Shown here in pieces: positions 8,461-17,359 of a stretch of 64,000 nucleotides of DNA. The position numbers were made by a program, and so were the translations under genes. Each line of letters starts with the position of its first letter. The first letter of the stretch is position 1. The notes beneath the pieces are model-generated. The model made no database searches and was not told the origin of the DNA. It saw nothing but the letters and a program-made list of their open reading frames with translations. The DNA is from an uncultured Roseobacter sp. (GTDB taxonomy: Bacteria; Pseudomonadota; Alphaproteobacteria; Rhodobacterales; Rhodobacteraceae): positions 239,501 to 303,500 of the forward strand of contig NZ_CANLNE010000002.1 in NCBI RefSeq assembly GCF_947492555.1, read 5' to 3'.

Positions 8461-8576
8461 TGCTGTCCCCCCGATCCATGCGCTGTGCCACGTGATACCA
8501 CGCTTTGCTGCTTGTACATCTTTTGCTTGGCCTTATCCGATCTTTCCTGCAAGTGTTGCCTCAATCGGGAGGGGGT
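8461..8576. promoter_or_regulatory. Divergent control region, uxaC versus Gfo/Idh-uxuA operon
   Basis: This spacer must hold promoters for both divergent operons. Two symmetric sites are visible: CGTGATACCACG at 8489-8500, with CGTG/CACG arms, and the palindrome TGTACA at 8511-8516. The first resembles the TGGT...ACCA half-site pattern of GntR-family operators such as UxuR, but imperfectly. A purine-rich ribosome site (GGGAGGGGG) lies just before the ATG at 8577. No regulator gene is in this part of the window. Assignment of the sites is inference. Confidence 0.35.
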
Positions 8577-9614
8577 ATGAAGACTGTTTTGATCGGCCTC
8601 GGCATGGTCGCGGACACGCATCTTGCGGCGATCCAGCATTCCACAAAAGGCATCGAACTGGCCGCCGTCATGGGCCGCGATTGCGCGCGCGCGCAGGCGT
8701 TTGCCGGCAGGGCGACAACGGCACTTGGCTATGCCGTTCCGGTTGCCGAAACGGTGCGGCACATCGCGCAGGACGATACCATTGATTTCGTGATCATCGC
8801 CACGCCACCCGACGCGCGGCAAGACCTGGTGGCAGAGCTGAGCGCGGCGGGCAAACCCATCCTGATGGAAAAGCCCATTGAGCGGACATTGGCTGCGGCG
8901 ACGGCCATCGTTGCGCAATGTGAAGCCGCAAAAGTGCCGCTCGGGATCGTGTTCCAGCATCGTGCCCGTGCCGCGTCACAACAGCTCAAGACGCTTTTGA
9001 CCGCAGGCACGCTGGGGGATATCGCCACTGTCGATATCCGCGTGCCGTGGTGGCGCGATCAAGCCTATTACGATGCGCCGGGGCGCGGCACCTATACCCG
9101 CGATGGCGGTGGTGTGATGATCAATCAGGCCATTCACACGCTTGATCTGGCGCTTTGGCTGCTGGGACCCATCCGGACGTTGCAAGCCACGATGGGGCAG
9201 ACCCCGCTGCATGATCTGGAAGCCGAAGACTGGGCCAGCGCGGTGTTCGAAATGGAGAGCGGCGCACTCGGGAATCTGACCGCGACGACAGCAGCCTTTC
9301 CCGGCGAAGCTGAAAGCCTGACAATCCAGGGCACAGAGGCAGCCGCCCATCTGGCATCCGGCGTTTTGACGCTGACTCATCTGGACGGACGTGTAGAGAC
9401 GTTCGGCGCAGAGGCCAGCACAGGTGGCGGCGCTGACCCCATGGCCTTTACTCATGACTGGCATCAGACCATTCTCGAAGACTTTGCCACATGCATCACC
9501 ACTGGGCAGCCCCCGCTTGCCTCCGGCACCAGCGCGCTGGAGGCACACCGCGTGATCGACGCCATGGAACGGGCCAACGCATCCGGACAACGCACAGAGG
9601 TGACACCCACATGA
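8577..9614 (+). CDS. Gfo/Idh/MocA-family oxidoreductase (copy 2)
   Basis: First of three consecutive Gfo/Idh/MocA genes, 345 residues. The Rossmann start is VLIGLGMVADTHLA, the EKP motif is LMEKPIERT, and the C-terminal domain has the family pattern GGGVMINQAIHTLDLALWL. The ATG at 8577 is chosen over an upstream in-frame start at 8505 because it follows a strong GGGAGGGGG ribosome site and matches the family N-terminus. It overlaps the next gene by 4 bp. The WWRDQAYYD...RGTYTRDGG stretch places it among sugar-acid or inositol dehydrogenase-like members, but no substrate can be named. Confidence 0.85.
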   Translation: MKTVLIGLGMVADTHLAAIQHSTKGIELAAVMGRDCARAQAFAGRATTALGYAVPVAETVRHIAQDDTIDFVIIATPPDARQDLVAELSAAGKPILMEKPIERTLAAATAIVAQCEAAKVPLGIVFQHRARAASQQLKTLLTAGTLGDIATVDIRVPWWRDQAYYDAPGRGTYTRDGGGVMINQAIHTLDLALWLLGPIRTLQATMGQTPLHDLEAEDWASAVFEMESGALGNLTATTAAFPGEAESLTIQGTEAAAHLASGVLTLTHLDGRVETFGAEASTGGGADPMAFTHDWHQTILEDFATCITTGQPPLASGTSALEAHRVIDAMERANASGQRTEVTPT

Positions 9615-10618
9615 CGCTCTCCTTCATCGCCTTGGGGCTGGACCACCGGCACATCTTCGGCATGACGCAGAACATGCTGGACATCGGGGCGACCTGCCTT
9701 GGCTACTGGACCGAAGGCACGCCCGAAACGCTTGCTGGCTTCACCAAGCGGTTTCCCGAGTTGTCGCGCTTTGACAGCCTCGACGCGGCGCTTGCCAGCG
9801 GTGCCGATCTGGCGCTGGTGTCCGCCATTCCCGCCGACCGGGCCAACCTTGCAACCCGCGCCATGCGACACGGCATGGACGTGATGACCGACAAACCCGG
9901 CTGCACAACGCTGGCCCAGCTGGAAGAAATCAAAGACTGTGTGGCCGAGACGGGCCGCATCTGGTCCGTCAACTTCTCGGAACGCTTCGAAGTGCCCGCC
10001 GTGACCCGCGCGACCGAGCTTATTGAGGCGGGCGCGATTGGAAAGGTTGTGCACACGGCAGGTCTTGGGCCGCACCGGCTCAACCGCGCCACGCGGCCCG
10101 GCTGGTTTTTCGAACGCGAGCGCTATGGCGGCATTTTAACGGACATCGGCTCCCACCAGATCGACCAGTTTTTGCACTTCACCGGCTCGCAGGAGGCGGA
10201 TATCGCCTATGCCATGGTCGCCAATCACGCCAACCCGGCCGATCAGGGATTACAGGATTTTGGGGAGATTTCCCTGCGCAGCGCCACGGCCTCGGGTTAC
10301 ATCCGCGTGGATTGGTACACGCCCGACGCGCTGCCCACCTGGGGCGACGGGCGGCTGACCATTCTTGGCACCGAAGGCTACATCGAGCTGCGCAAATACG
10401 TGGATGTCGGCGGTGCGGACGGCACGGACCATCTGCTGCTGGTCAATGGCACGCGCTGCGAGAAAATCGACGCAAGCGGGGCCGGATTGCCCTATTTCGA
10501 AAGACTGGCGCATGACATCCGCGACCGGACCGAAACTGCGATGACACAGCGACACTGCTTTACGGTGATGGAACTGGCGCTGAAAGCGCAGGCCATGGCA
10601 GAAGGCGCGGCCCCATGA
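9611..10618 (+). CDS. Gfo/Idh/MocA-family oxidoreductase (copy 3, divergent motifs)
   Basis: Second of three tandem family members, 335 residues. It is atypical: the dinucleotide-binding loop reads ALGLDHRHIFG instead of GxGxxG, and the family EKP is replaced by TDKPGC. The C-terminal domain keeps the signature as GGILTDIGSHQIDQFLHF. The ATG at 9611 overlaps the upstream stop (ATGA) and the 3' end overlaps copy 4 by 4 bp, so the three are translationally coupled. The altered cofactor site could mean a tightly bound or different nucleotide, or a non-redox (for example NAD-dependent hydrolase or lyase-like) role. This is inference. Confidence 0.82.
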   Translation: MTLSFIALGLDHRHIFGMTQNMLDIGATCLGYWTEGTPETLAGFTKRFPELSRFDSLDAALASGADLALVSAIPADRANLATRAMRHGMDVMTDKPGCTTLAQLEEIKDCVAETGRIWSVNFSERFEVPAVTRATELIEAGAIGKVVHTAGLGPHRLNRATRPGWFFERERYGGILTDIGSHQIDQFLHFTGSQEADIAYAMVANHANPADQGLQDFGEISLRSATASGYIRVDWYTPDALPTWGDGRLTILGTEGYIELRKYVDVGGADGTDHLLLVNGTRCEKIDASGAGLPYFERLAHDIRDRTETAMTQRHCFTVMELALKAQAMAEGAAP

Positions 10619-11667
10619 TCCGCGTCGCTATCCTTGGCGCGGGCATCGGGCGCGAACATCTTGCTGCCTATCGCGCACTGCCAGAGCTCTTTTCGGTGGA
10701 TATCCTCGTTGATCAGGACGCGGCCCGCGCAGAGAGCATTCGCGCGAACGATACATTTAGCGTCGAAACCGATCTACAGGTCGCCTTGGACAATCTGCAG
10801 ATCGATCTGATCGACATCTGCCTGCCCCCGCACCTGCATGTACCCGTGGCCCTGCAGGCGCTTTCCGCTGGCAAGCATGTGATTTGTGAAAAGCCGCTGG
10901 CGACTTCCATGGCGGACGTGGATCGCATCCGCCATGCGGCATCACAAAGCGGACGCCGCGTGTTTCCGGTGTTCCAATACCGCTGGGGGCCCGCATTGGC
11001 GCAGTTGCGCGGGCTGATCGCCGCCGGGTTGACTGGCGCACCGCAGGTTGGCGCGATTGAGACGCATTGGTCTCGGGGCGCTGATTACTACGCCGTGCCC
11101 TGGCGCGGGACATGGGCGGGTGAGCAGGGCGGCGCCGTGCTGGGCCACGCCATTCACAACCATGATCTGATGACCCATTTCATGGGGCCGGTCGCCCACC
11201 TGTCGGCCATGACGACGACGCGGGTGAACCCCATCGAAACCGAAGACTGTGCGGCCATCAGTTTCCAGATGACAAATGGCGCGCTCTGCACCAGCAGTAT
11301 CACGCTGGGTGCCGCAACGGACGAAACCCGCATTCGATTTATCTTTGAGCACCTGACCGCAACCTCCGGCACAACGCCCTATGCGCCCGGCGCCACAGAC
11401 TGGCAATTCGTCGCCCGCAGACCGGACGACCAGCACAAGGTGGATGCCTGTGTGGCCGCAACGGCGCCCGAACCCATTGGGTTCGAAGGTTTCCTGACAG
11501 CCATCGCGCAAGACATGGCCGGAGAAGACAACCACGCCGTTTCGCTGGAGGAGGGCGCGGCCTCCGTCGCGCTGGTGACGGCAATTTATCACGCGGCGCG
11601 AAATGGCGTGCGGGTGAACCTCCCGCTCGACGCCGCGCACCCGCTGTATGAAGGATGGCAACCATGA
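10615..11667 (+). CDS. Gfo/Idh/MocA-family oxidoreductase (copy 4)
   Basis: Third tandem family member, 350 residues. The classical Rossmann loop is ILGAGIGREHLAAY, and the EKP motif is ICEKPLATS. It also has QYRWGPALAQL and a C-terminal substrate domain containing GGAVLGHAIHNHDLMTHF. Its stop overlaps the UxuA start by 4 bp (ATGA), so it is produced together with mannonate dehydratase. Family members catalyse NAD(P)-linked oxidation at a sugar-ring carbon. Three paralogues in one operon suggest successive oxidation/reduction steps or a range of related sugars. The substrate is unknown. Confidence 0.85.
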   Translation: MIRVAILGAGIGREHLAAYRALPELFSVDILVDQDAARAESIRANDTFSVETDLQVALDNLQIDLIDICLPPHLHVPVALQALSAGKHVICEKPLATSMADVDRIRHAASQSGRRVFPVFQYRWGPALAQLRGLIAAGLTGAPQVGAIETHWSRGADYYAVPWRGTWAGEQGGAVLGHAIHNHDLMTHFMGPVAHLSAMTTTRVNPIETEDCAAISFQMTNGALCTSSITLGAATDETRIRFIFEHLTATSGTTPYAPGATDWQFVARRPDDQHKVDACVAATAPEPIGFEGFLTAIAQDMAGEDNHAVSLEEGAASVALVTAIYHAARNGVRVNLPLDAAHPLYEGWQP

Positions 11668-12845
11668 AGCAATGCTGGCGGTGGTTCGGACCACACGACA
11701 CGATTGCCCTGAACGATCTGCACCAGGTCGGGGTGGAAGGCATCGTGACTGCGCTGCATCACATCGCCCCCGGCAGGCCCTGGACCGAAGACGAAATTGC
11801 AATACGTCAGGAGATGCTCAGCGCTTCAGGATTGGGCTGGGACGTGGTGGAAAGCCTGCCTGTCTCAGAGGAGATCAAGACGCAAGGCCCGGAGATGCAA
11901 CAACATCTGGAGCACTACAAATCCAGTCTGACCGCATTGGCGGGGCGCGGGATCAGGACGGTGTGCTACAACTTCATGCCCATCCTCGACTGGACCCGCA
12001 CGTCGCTGCGTGCGCCGCAGCCGCATGGCGGCACCGCGATGCTGTTCCGCCTGCTGGATTTTGCGGTTTTCGACCTGCACATCCTGGCCCGCACTTCAGC
12101 GCCAGAGGATTATTCTGAAACCATGCGCGAGGCGGCGCGCGCGCAGTTTCAAACCATGTCGGACGCCGCGCGCCTGAACCTCCAGCGCAACATTATCGCC
12201 GGTCTGCCGGGTGCCAACGATACGTGGACCCTGCCAGACGTGACCGCGCGGTTGGCCACATACGATGGCATCGGGCCGGAAAAACTGCGCGCCCATCTGG
12301 TCGATTTTCTGGCCGAGGTTGCGCCCGTTGCCCAGAGCCTTGGCATGCGCCTGTGCTGCCATCCGGATGATCCGCCCTTTGGTCTTCTGGGGTTGCCGCG
12401 GGTGATGTCCACAACCGATGACTATGCCGCGACGCTGAGCGCCGTGGATGTGCCCGCCAATGGGGCCACCCTCTGCACCGGGTCGCTGGGCGTACGGTCC
12501 GATTTCGATGCGCCGGGGTTCGTCGAACGACTTGGGTCGCGCATCCACTTCGTGCACCTGCGCAACACCAAGCGTCTGGGCGGTGAACCTGACCGACCGG
12601 ATTTCTTTGAAGCTGCGCATTTGGAGGGCGACACCGACATGGTCGCCACGATCCGCACCCTGATGCAGGAACAGGCCCAACGCAAAGACGCGGGCCGGTC
12701 AGATTGGCAAATTCCGATGCGCCCGGATCACGGGCAGGAACTGCTCTATGACAAAGAAGCGGGCAGCATGCCGGGCTATCCGCTGATCGGGCGGATGCGC
12801 GGGCTGGCGGAACTGCGCGGCATCGTGGCTGCCTGCGCGGGTTAG
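11664..12845 (+). CDS. uxuA: D-mannonate dehydratase
   Basis: Dehydrates D-mannonate to 2-keto-3-deoxygluconate using a divalent metal; TIM-barrel enzyme of 393 residues, close to the usual 390-400. Recognisable segments are MKQCWRWFGPHD at the start, VCYNFMPILDWTRTSL, LCCHPDDPPFGLLGLPR, CTGSLGVRSD, HFVHLRNTKR and PMRPDHGQELL. The conserved His, Cys and Asp of these segments are the expected metal ligands. The ATG at 11664 overlaps the stop of Gfo/Idh copy 4, and an in-frame ATG at 11655 is less likely. It ends 4 bp inside the convergent rmuC gene. Its product is the substrate of KdgK at 5032. Confidence 0.95.
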   Translation: MKQCWRWFGPHDTIALNDLHQVGVEGIVTALHHIAPGRPWTEDEIAIRQEMLSASGLGWDVVESLPVSEEIKTQGPEMQQHLEHYKSSLTALAGRGIRTVCYNFMPILDWTRTSLRAPQPHGGTAMLFRLLDFAVFDLHILARTSAPEDYSETMREAARAQFQTMSDAARLNLQRNIIAGLPGANDTWTLPDVTARLATYDGIGPEKLRAHLVDFLAEVAPVAQSLGMRLCCHPDDPPFGLLGLPRVMSTTDDYAATLSAVDVPANGATLCTGSLGVRSDFDAPGFVERLGSRIHFVHLRNTKRLGGEPDRPDFFEAAHLEGDTDMVATIRTLMQEQAQRKDAGRSDWQIPMRPDHGQELLYDKEAGSMPGYPLIGRMRGLAELRGIVAACAG

Positions 12846-14083
12846 ACGTCCTGCTTGGCGAGTGGCACGACGTTAGCCGTGTCATCATCCGGGCTGATCT
12901 CCTCGAAATCGAAGTTATCGAGGCGGTGCGCCCGTTTACCGGCCTTATCCGCGCTGATCTTGATTTCCTCGATGTCTTTCGAGGCCTGATTGAAATGCCG
13001 GTCAAGGTTGCCGACCCGCGTCCCGAGGCGATCCACATCCGTCACCAGCTTTGACAATTCGGACCGGATGGCGCCCGCCTGCTCGCGCATCCGCGCATCT
13101 TTCAAAATGGCACGCATGGTGTTCAGCGTCGCCATGCAGGTGGTGGGGGACACGATCCAGACCCGGGCGTCAAAGCCCTTGCGCACCAGATCGGGAAAAT
13201 TGGCGTGCAATTCTGCATAGACGGCCTCGGACGGCAGGAACATCAACGCCCCATCCGCTGTTTCGCCGTCGATGATGTATTTCGTCGCGATGTCGTTGAT
13301 GTGCTTGGTGACCGCAACCTTCATCTTGGCCACGGCGTCCTTCAATTCCCAGTCCGTGTCGGCAACGCGCAGGGCCTCGTAAGCTTCCAGCGGGAACTTG
13401 CTGTCGATCACAATCGGGCCTGGCGGGTTTGGTAGGTGGATCAGACAATCCGCCCGTTTGCCGTTGCTCAGCGTGTGTTGCAGCGCAAAACTATCCTTCG
13501 GCAAAGCCTTGGAGACGATATCGCGCAGCTGAATCTCGCCAAAGGCCCCGCGCGTCTGTTTGTTGCTGAGAATATCCTGAAGCGACAGGACATCGCCCGA
13601 GAGCTTGGTAATATTGTCCTGCGCCTTGTCGATGGCTGCCAGCCGTTCCTGCAGTTGCGTCAGCGATGTGGTTGTCTGCTTGGAAGACCCGTGCAGCGTT
13701 TCCTTCATCCGCTCCTGCATTTCCGAAAGAGAGCGGGCCGAGCGCAGGGCGTTGTCGGCCAGACGGTCCTGCATCTGCTGCTGCACGGTGGCAAGGCGAG
13801 CCTCTACCGTCTGGATGACCTGCGCCTGCGCGGTGGCCTGTGTGTCAGACACTGTCTGGAACCCGCCGCGAAGCTGTTCCTGGCCCGCGCCCAATTGCTG
13901 CACATGCTGGCCCAGAACGCCGATTTGCTGCATCAGGGGGGCCGCAACCGCCGCACTGCGCCGCGCCGCACGCACCGTCATGATCAGCAGTATCAGGATC
14001 ACCAGAGCGATACCGGCGGCGACCAGAACAGCCATCACCTGTGGATCTGTCATGGAATAGTTTTGTCCTGCAATTTCAATCAT
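12842..14083 (-). CDS. rmuC: RmuC-family DNA recombination protein
   Basis: Membrane-anchored nuclease-like protein linked to limiting inversions and rearrangements at repeats. From the ATG at 14083 it has 413 residues: one N-terminal transmembrane helix ([17 protein letters not shown]), a long Gln/Ala-rich coiled coil (about residues 45-170) and the RmuC domain. That domain has [11 protein letters not shown] and the PD-(D/E)xK-like core [14 protein letters not shown]. The start at 14083 overlaps the mutL stop (ATGA). A second candidate at 14053 (MTDPQVMA) is possible. The two repair genes form one operon. Confidence 0.9.
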   Translation of the reverse strand: MIEIAGQNYSMTDPQVMAVLVAAGIALVILILLIMTVRAARRSAAVAAPLMQQIGVLGQHVQQLGAGQEQLRGGFQTVSDTQATAQAQVIQTVEARLATVQQQMQDRLADNALRSARSLSEMQERMKETLHGSSKQTTTSLTQLQERLAAIDKAQDNITKLSGDVLSLQDILSNKQTRGAFGEIQLRDIVSKALPKDSFALQHTLSNGKRADCLIHLPNPPGPIVIDSKFPLEAYEALRVADTDWELKDAVAKMKVAVTKHINDIATKYIIDGETADGALMFLPSEAVYAELHANFPDLVRKGFDARVWIVSPTTCMATLNTMRAILKDARMREQAGAIRSELSKLVTDVDRLGTRVGNLDRHFNQASKDIEEIKISADKAGKRAHRLDNFDFEEISPDDDTANVVPLAKQDV

Positions 14084-15903
14084 GTGCGTCCAAAAAGCCG
14101 TTCGATATCGCTCAACTTCAGCTCGACATAGGTCGGCCTGCCGTGATTGCATTGCCCCGAATGCGGCGTTGCTTCCATCTCGCGCAACAGGGCATTCATT
14201 TCGTCGGCACGCATCCGGCGGCCCGAGCGGATGGAGCCATGGCAGGCCACACGGCTGAGAATGGCTTCGATCCTGGCTTGCAGCGTGTTGCTGCTGTTCT
14301 GATCGGCAAGCTCGTCAAGGATGTCGAGGACCATCGCCCGCGCGTCGAATGTGCCGAGAATGGCAGGGGTTTCGCGCACGGCAACTGCGCCGCCTCCAAA
14401 TGGTTCAATGCCTAAACCAAATTTTTCAAGCTCCACGGAAACATCCATCAGTCTGGCGCATTCCGCTTCCGAAAGCTCCACAATTTCGGGGATCAACAGG
14501 GCTTGCCGCGCCACACCGTTTTCCGCCATTTGACGTTTGAGCTTTTCGTACACAAGTCGTTCGTGCGCGGCGTGTTGATCAACAATGACCATGCCCTTTG
14601 CCGTTTGCGCGATGATGTAATTCTCGTGCACCTGTCCCCGCGCTGTCCCAAGCGGGTAGTCAGGTGTCTCTTCCGGCTCCGTTTCGGGGACTGGTTCCGG
14701 CGTATCGACCACCCGCCCCCAAACCGGCGCGGTCTCAGCAAAGCTTGGCGCGTGGGAGGACGGCGGACGACGGTCCATCTGGTAGACCCGCGCGCCCACG
14801 GGCTCTGGCGTCATCGCGCCCAGTGTCGCCCCTGCAACCGTTGTGGACGCCCGGTGCCCCGCATTGGCCAACGCGTGACGCAAGCCGGACACAATCAACC
14901 CACGGGCCACGCCAGGATTGCGAAAGCGTACCTCGGACTTGGCCGGATGCACGTTGACGTCCACCAGGTTGGGATCACAATCAATAAAAAGCGCCGCAAC
15001 CGGGTGCCTGTCACGGCTGAGGAAATCAAAATACGCCCCCCGCAGAGCACCGGTGAGCAGTTTATCCCGCACGGGCCGTCCGTTCACAAAGAGATACTGA
15101 GCAACAGCCGATCCCCGCGAATATGTGGGCAAAGCCGCAAAACCCGTCAGATGCAGCCCATCGCGCTCGGCGTCTATGGGCAAAGAATTCTCGGCGAACT
15201 CGCGCCCCAGAACACGGGCGAGACGCCCCTGCAACGCCCCGAAAAGGTCGCCCTGTTCAGCGTCGGCGCGAAAGACTTCCCGTCCTTCGCCGTCGCCTGA
15301 AATATCGCGCAAGATGAACTGCACAAAGGGCTCCGCCATCGCCAACCGCTTGATGACGTCGGTGATTGCCTGGCTTTCAGCACGGTCCGTGCGCAGAAAC
15401 TTCAGGCGCGCGGGCGTAGCGTAAAAAAGGTCACGCAGGGTGACGGTCGTGCCGGTGTTCAGTGCTGCAGGCCGGAGCGCGCTCATCTGCCCGCCGGTTA
15501 CAGAGACTTCCACACCTGTGGCACCCTCCGCACGGCTGGCGATGGTCAAACGCCCCACGGCTCCGAGCGACGGCAAAGCCTCGCCCCGAAACCCGAAGGT
15601 ATGAATGGCGAGCAAATCCGATCCGTCGATCTTTGATGTCGCATGACGGGACAAGGCCAGCGGCAATTCGTCTTCGCCCATGCCACAACCGTCATCCTGC
15701 ACCCGGATCAGGGTCTTGCCACCATCCGCATAGTCAATCGTGATCCGCCGCGATCCGGCATCAAGCGCGTTCTCAACCAGTTCCTTGACCGCAGAGGCGG
15801 GGCGTTCGACAACTTCTCCGGCAGCAATACGGTTGATAGCTGCTTCATCCAGTTGCCGAATGACGGGGCGGTTGTCGCCTATATTGGGGTCGAGAGATGC
15901 CAT
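14080..15903 (-). CDS. mutL: DNA mismatch repair protein MutL
   Basis: Mismatch-repair ATPase and endonuclease, 607 residues. The N-terminal GHKL ATPase motifs are in order: [15 protein letters not shown] and [11 protein letters not shown]. The C-terminal half has the metal-dependent endonuclease motif [12 protein letters not shown], matching DQHA-x2-E-x4-E, plus [12 protein letters not shown] and [11 protein letters not shown]. So it is a nicking MutL of the non-MutH type, as expected in alphaproteobacteria. A less conserved proline-rich linker lies between ([16 protein letters not shown]). The downstream rmuC start overlaps the stop. Confidence 0.96.
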   Translation of the reverse strand: MASLDPNIGDNRPVIRQLDEAAINRIAAGEVVERPASAVKELVENALDAGSRRITIDYADGGKTLIRVQDDGCGMGEDELPLALSRHATSKIDGSDLLAIHTFGFRGEALPSLGAVGRLTIASRAEGATGVEVSVTGGQMSALRPAALNTGTTVTLRDLFYATPARLKFLRTDRAESQAITDVIKRLAMAEPFVQFILRDISGDGEGREVFRADAEQGDLFGALQGRLARVLGREFAENSLPIDAERDGLHLTGFAALPTYSRGSAVAQYLFVNGRPVRDKLLTGALRGAYFDFLSRDRHPVAALFIDCDPNLVDVNVHPAKSEVRFRNPGVARGLIVSGLRHALANAGHRASTTVAGATLGAMTPEPVGARVYQMDRRPPSSHAPSFAETAPVWGRVVDTPEPVPETEPEETPDYPLGTARGQVHENYIIAQTAKGMVIVDQHAAHERLVYEKLKRQMAENGVARQALLIPEIVELSEAECARLMDVSVELEKFGLGIEPFGGGAVAVRETPAILGTFDARAMVLDILDELADQNSSNTLQARIEAILSRVACHGSIRSGRRMRADEMNALLREMEATPHSGQCNHGRPTYVELKLSDIERLFGRT

Positions 15904-15956
15904 ACCCCAAGGTTTAGCATAGTCGCACCCGATTCTAAAACCGCTTCTGCGCAGAT

Positions 15957-16030
15957 GGTGGCCTAAAGCCCACCTTACCTGTCTACCTCATCCCGACGTG
16001 GGCGGCAGGTAGGGTGGGCTTTAGGCCACC
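15957..16030. repeat. Long inverted repeat / hairpin between mutL and puuD
   Basis: Two arms of about 24 nt, GTGGCCTAAAGCCCACC... and its near-perfect reverse complement, flank a spacer of about 23 nt. The outer 18-19 positions pair without mismatch. The element lies downstream of puuD, which ends at 16036 on the - strand, and upstream of mutL. It can act as a transcription barrier, but there is no long T-run. The GGTGGGCTTTAG-type core looks like an interspersed repeat unit rather than a simple terminator. That is inference and would need other copies in the genome. Confidence 0.7.
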
Positions 16031-16035
16031 CTTGG

Positions 16036-17259
16036 TCATTCTTCGGTCGCGGCAAGGTACCACGCGACAATCAGTGCCCGCTCTTCCTCTTCCATATATG
16101 ACAGGTTCGCGGGCGGCATGGCATGGCTCATACCGGCCTGCAGATAGATTTCCCGGGCTTGCCGCGCGATCTGATATTCTGTTTCCAGACGCACAGCCTT
16201 CGGTGCCCAATGCAGTCCTTCCCATACCGGTTCAGCCGCATGGCACATGGAGCAACGCCCCAGGACAATGTCCTGCACATCAGAAAACCCATCCGCCTGC
16301 GCGAACTTCAGCGCGCTTCCTTGAGCCGTCTCCGGCTCTTCCGCTCGGAACATCGGTGCCGTTGACAACCACACGATCAGAATGAAGATCAGCGCCGTGA
16401 CCGCCCAGGTCCAATGCGGGTTCCCTGTCCGGGCGTGCAGTGAGTTAAAATAGTGACGGATGGTCACGCCCATCAGGAACACAAGACTGGCGATCAACCA
16501 CGTAAATTCCGTGGCAAAGGCCAGCGGGTAGTGATTGCTGAGCATCAGGAATATGACAGGCAACGTGAGATAATTATTGTGCGTGCTGCGCTGCTTGGCA
16601 ATTTTCCCATATTTTGCGTCCGGCGTGCGCCCTGCCATCAAGTCCGCCACGACAATCTTCTGGTTCGGGATGATAATTCTGAAAACATTGGCGCTCATGA
16701 TTGTGGCGGTGAATGCGCCCAGATGCAGCATCGCCGCGCGGCCTGAGAACACCGATGTATAGAAATAGGACATCGCCACCAGGACACCGAACAAGGCCAC
16801 CATCAAAGTGGTCTGGTTGGCGTCGACAAACAACCGGCACAGCGCATTGTAAGCGGCCCAGCCAAAGGCCAGCGAGGCCAGCGAAATGCCAACAGCTTGC
16901 CACACAGCCAGATCCGCAATCGTGGGGTCAATCAGGTAGAACTCGGCGCCCAGATAGTAGACCAGCACCAGTAGGACAAACCCGCTAATCCACGTCCAGT
17001 AGCTTTGCCATTTATGCCAGATCAGCCCGTCGGGCATGTTATCGGGCGCCACCAGGTACTTCTGGATGTGATAAAATCCGCCCCCATGGACCTGCCATTC
17101 CTCACCATCCGCACCGCTGGCAAGATTGCGATCCCGGTGCAGCCCCAGGTCCAGCGCAATGAAGTAGAAGGACGAACCGATCCACGCGATGCCGGTGATG
17201 ACATGCAGCCACCGCACCGCGAATTCGATCCAGGCGCCCATGGCGGCGAAATCATACAT
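16036..17259 (-). CDS. puuD: Urate hydroxylase PuuD with C-terminal cytochrome c domain
   Basis: Membrane urate hydroxylase converting urate to 5-hydroxyisourate. It has 407 residues: an N-terminal multi-helix membrane domain (about eight segments, beginning WLHVITGIAWIGSSFYF) and a C-terminal c-type cytochrome domain. The heme site CSMCH is at 336-340, with a likely axial Met in SHAMPPANLS. Electrons should pass to the respiratory chain instead of making peroxide as in soluble uricase. It is the last gene of the purine operon, 100 bp after the permease. The next enzyme, UraH, is encoded divergently at 21534. Confidence 0.92.
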   Translation of the reverse strand: MYDFAAMGAWIEFAVRWLHVITGIAWIGSSFYFIALDLGLHRDRNLASGADGEEWQVHGGGFYHIQKYLVAPDNMPDGLIWHKWQSYWTWISGFVLLVLVYYLGAEFYLIDPTIADLAVWQAVGISLASLAFGWAAYNALCRLFVDANQTTLMVALFGVLVAMSYFYTSVFSGRAAMLHLGAFTATIMSANVFRIIIPNQKIVVADLMAGRTPDAKYGKIAKQRSTHNNYLTLPVIFLMLSNHYPLAFATEFTWLIASLVFLMGVTIRHYFNSLHARTGNPHWTWAVTALIFILIVWLSTAPMFRAEEPETAQGSALKFAQADGFSDVQDIVLGRCSMCHAAEPVWEGLHWAPKAVRLETEYQIARQAREIYLQAGMSHAMPPANLSYMEEEERALIVAWYLAATEE

Positions 17260-17359
17260 GGCATTTGTCCTCTGCAGCGGGTGATGAATCGATGTGAAAC
17301 CCTGCCAACAGCACGCCGGGGTGCCCGAACGGACAGGGGTTCAATCAATCATCGTCTGA

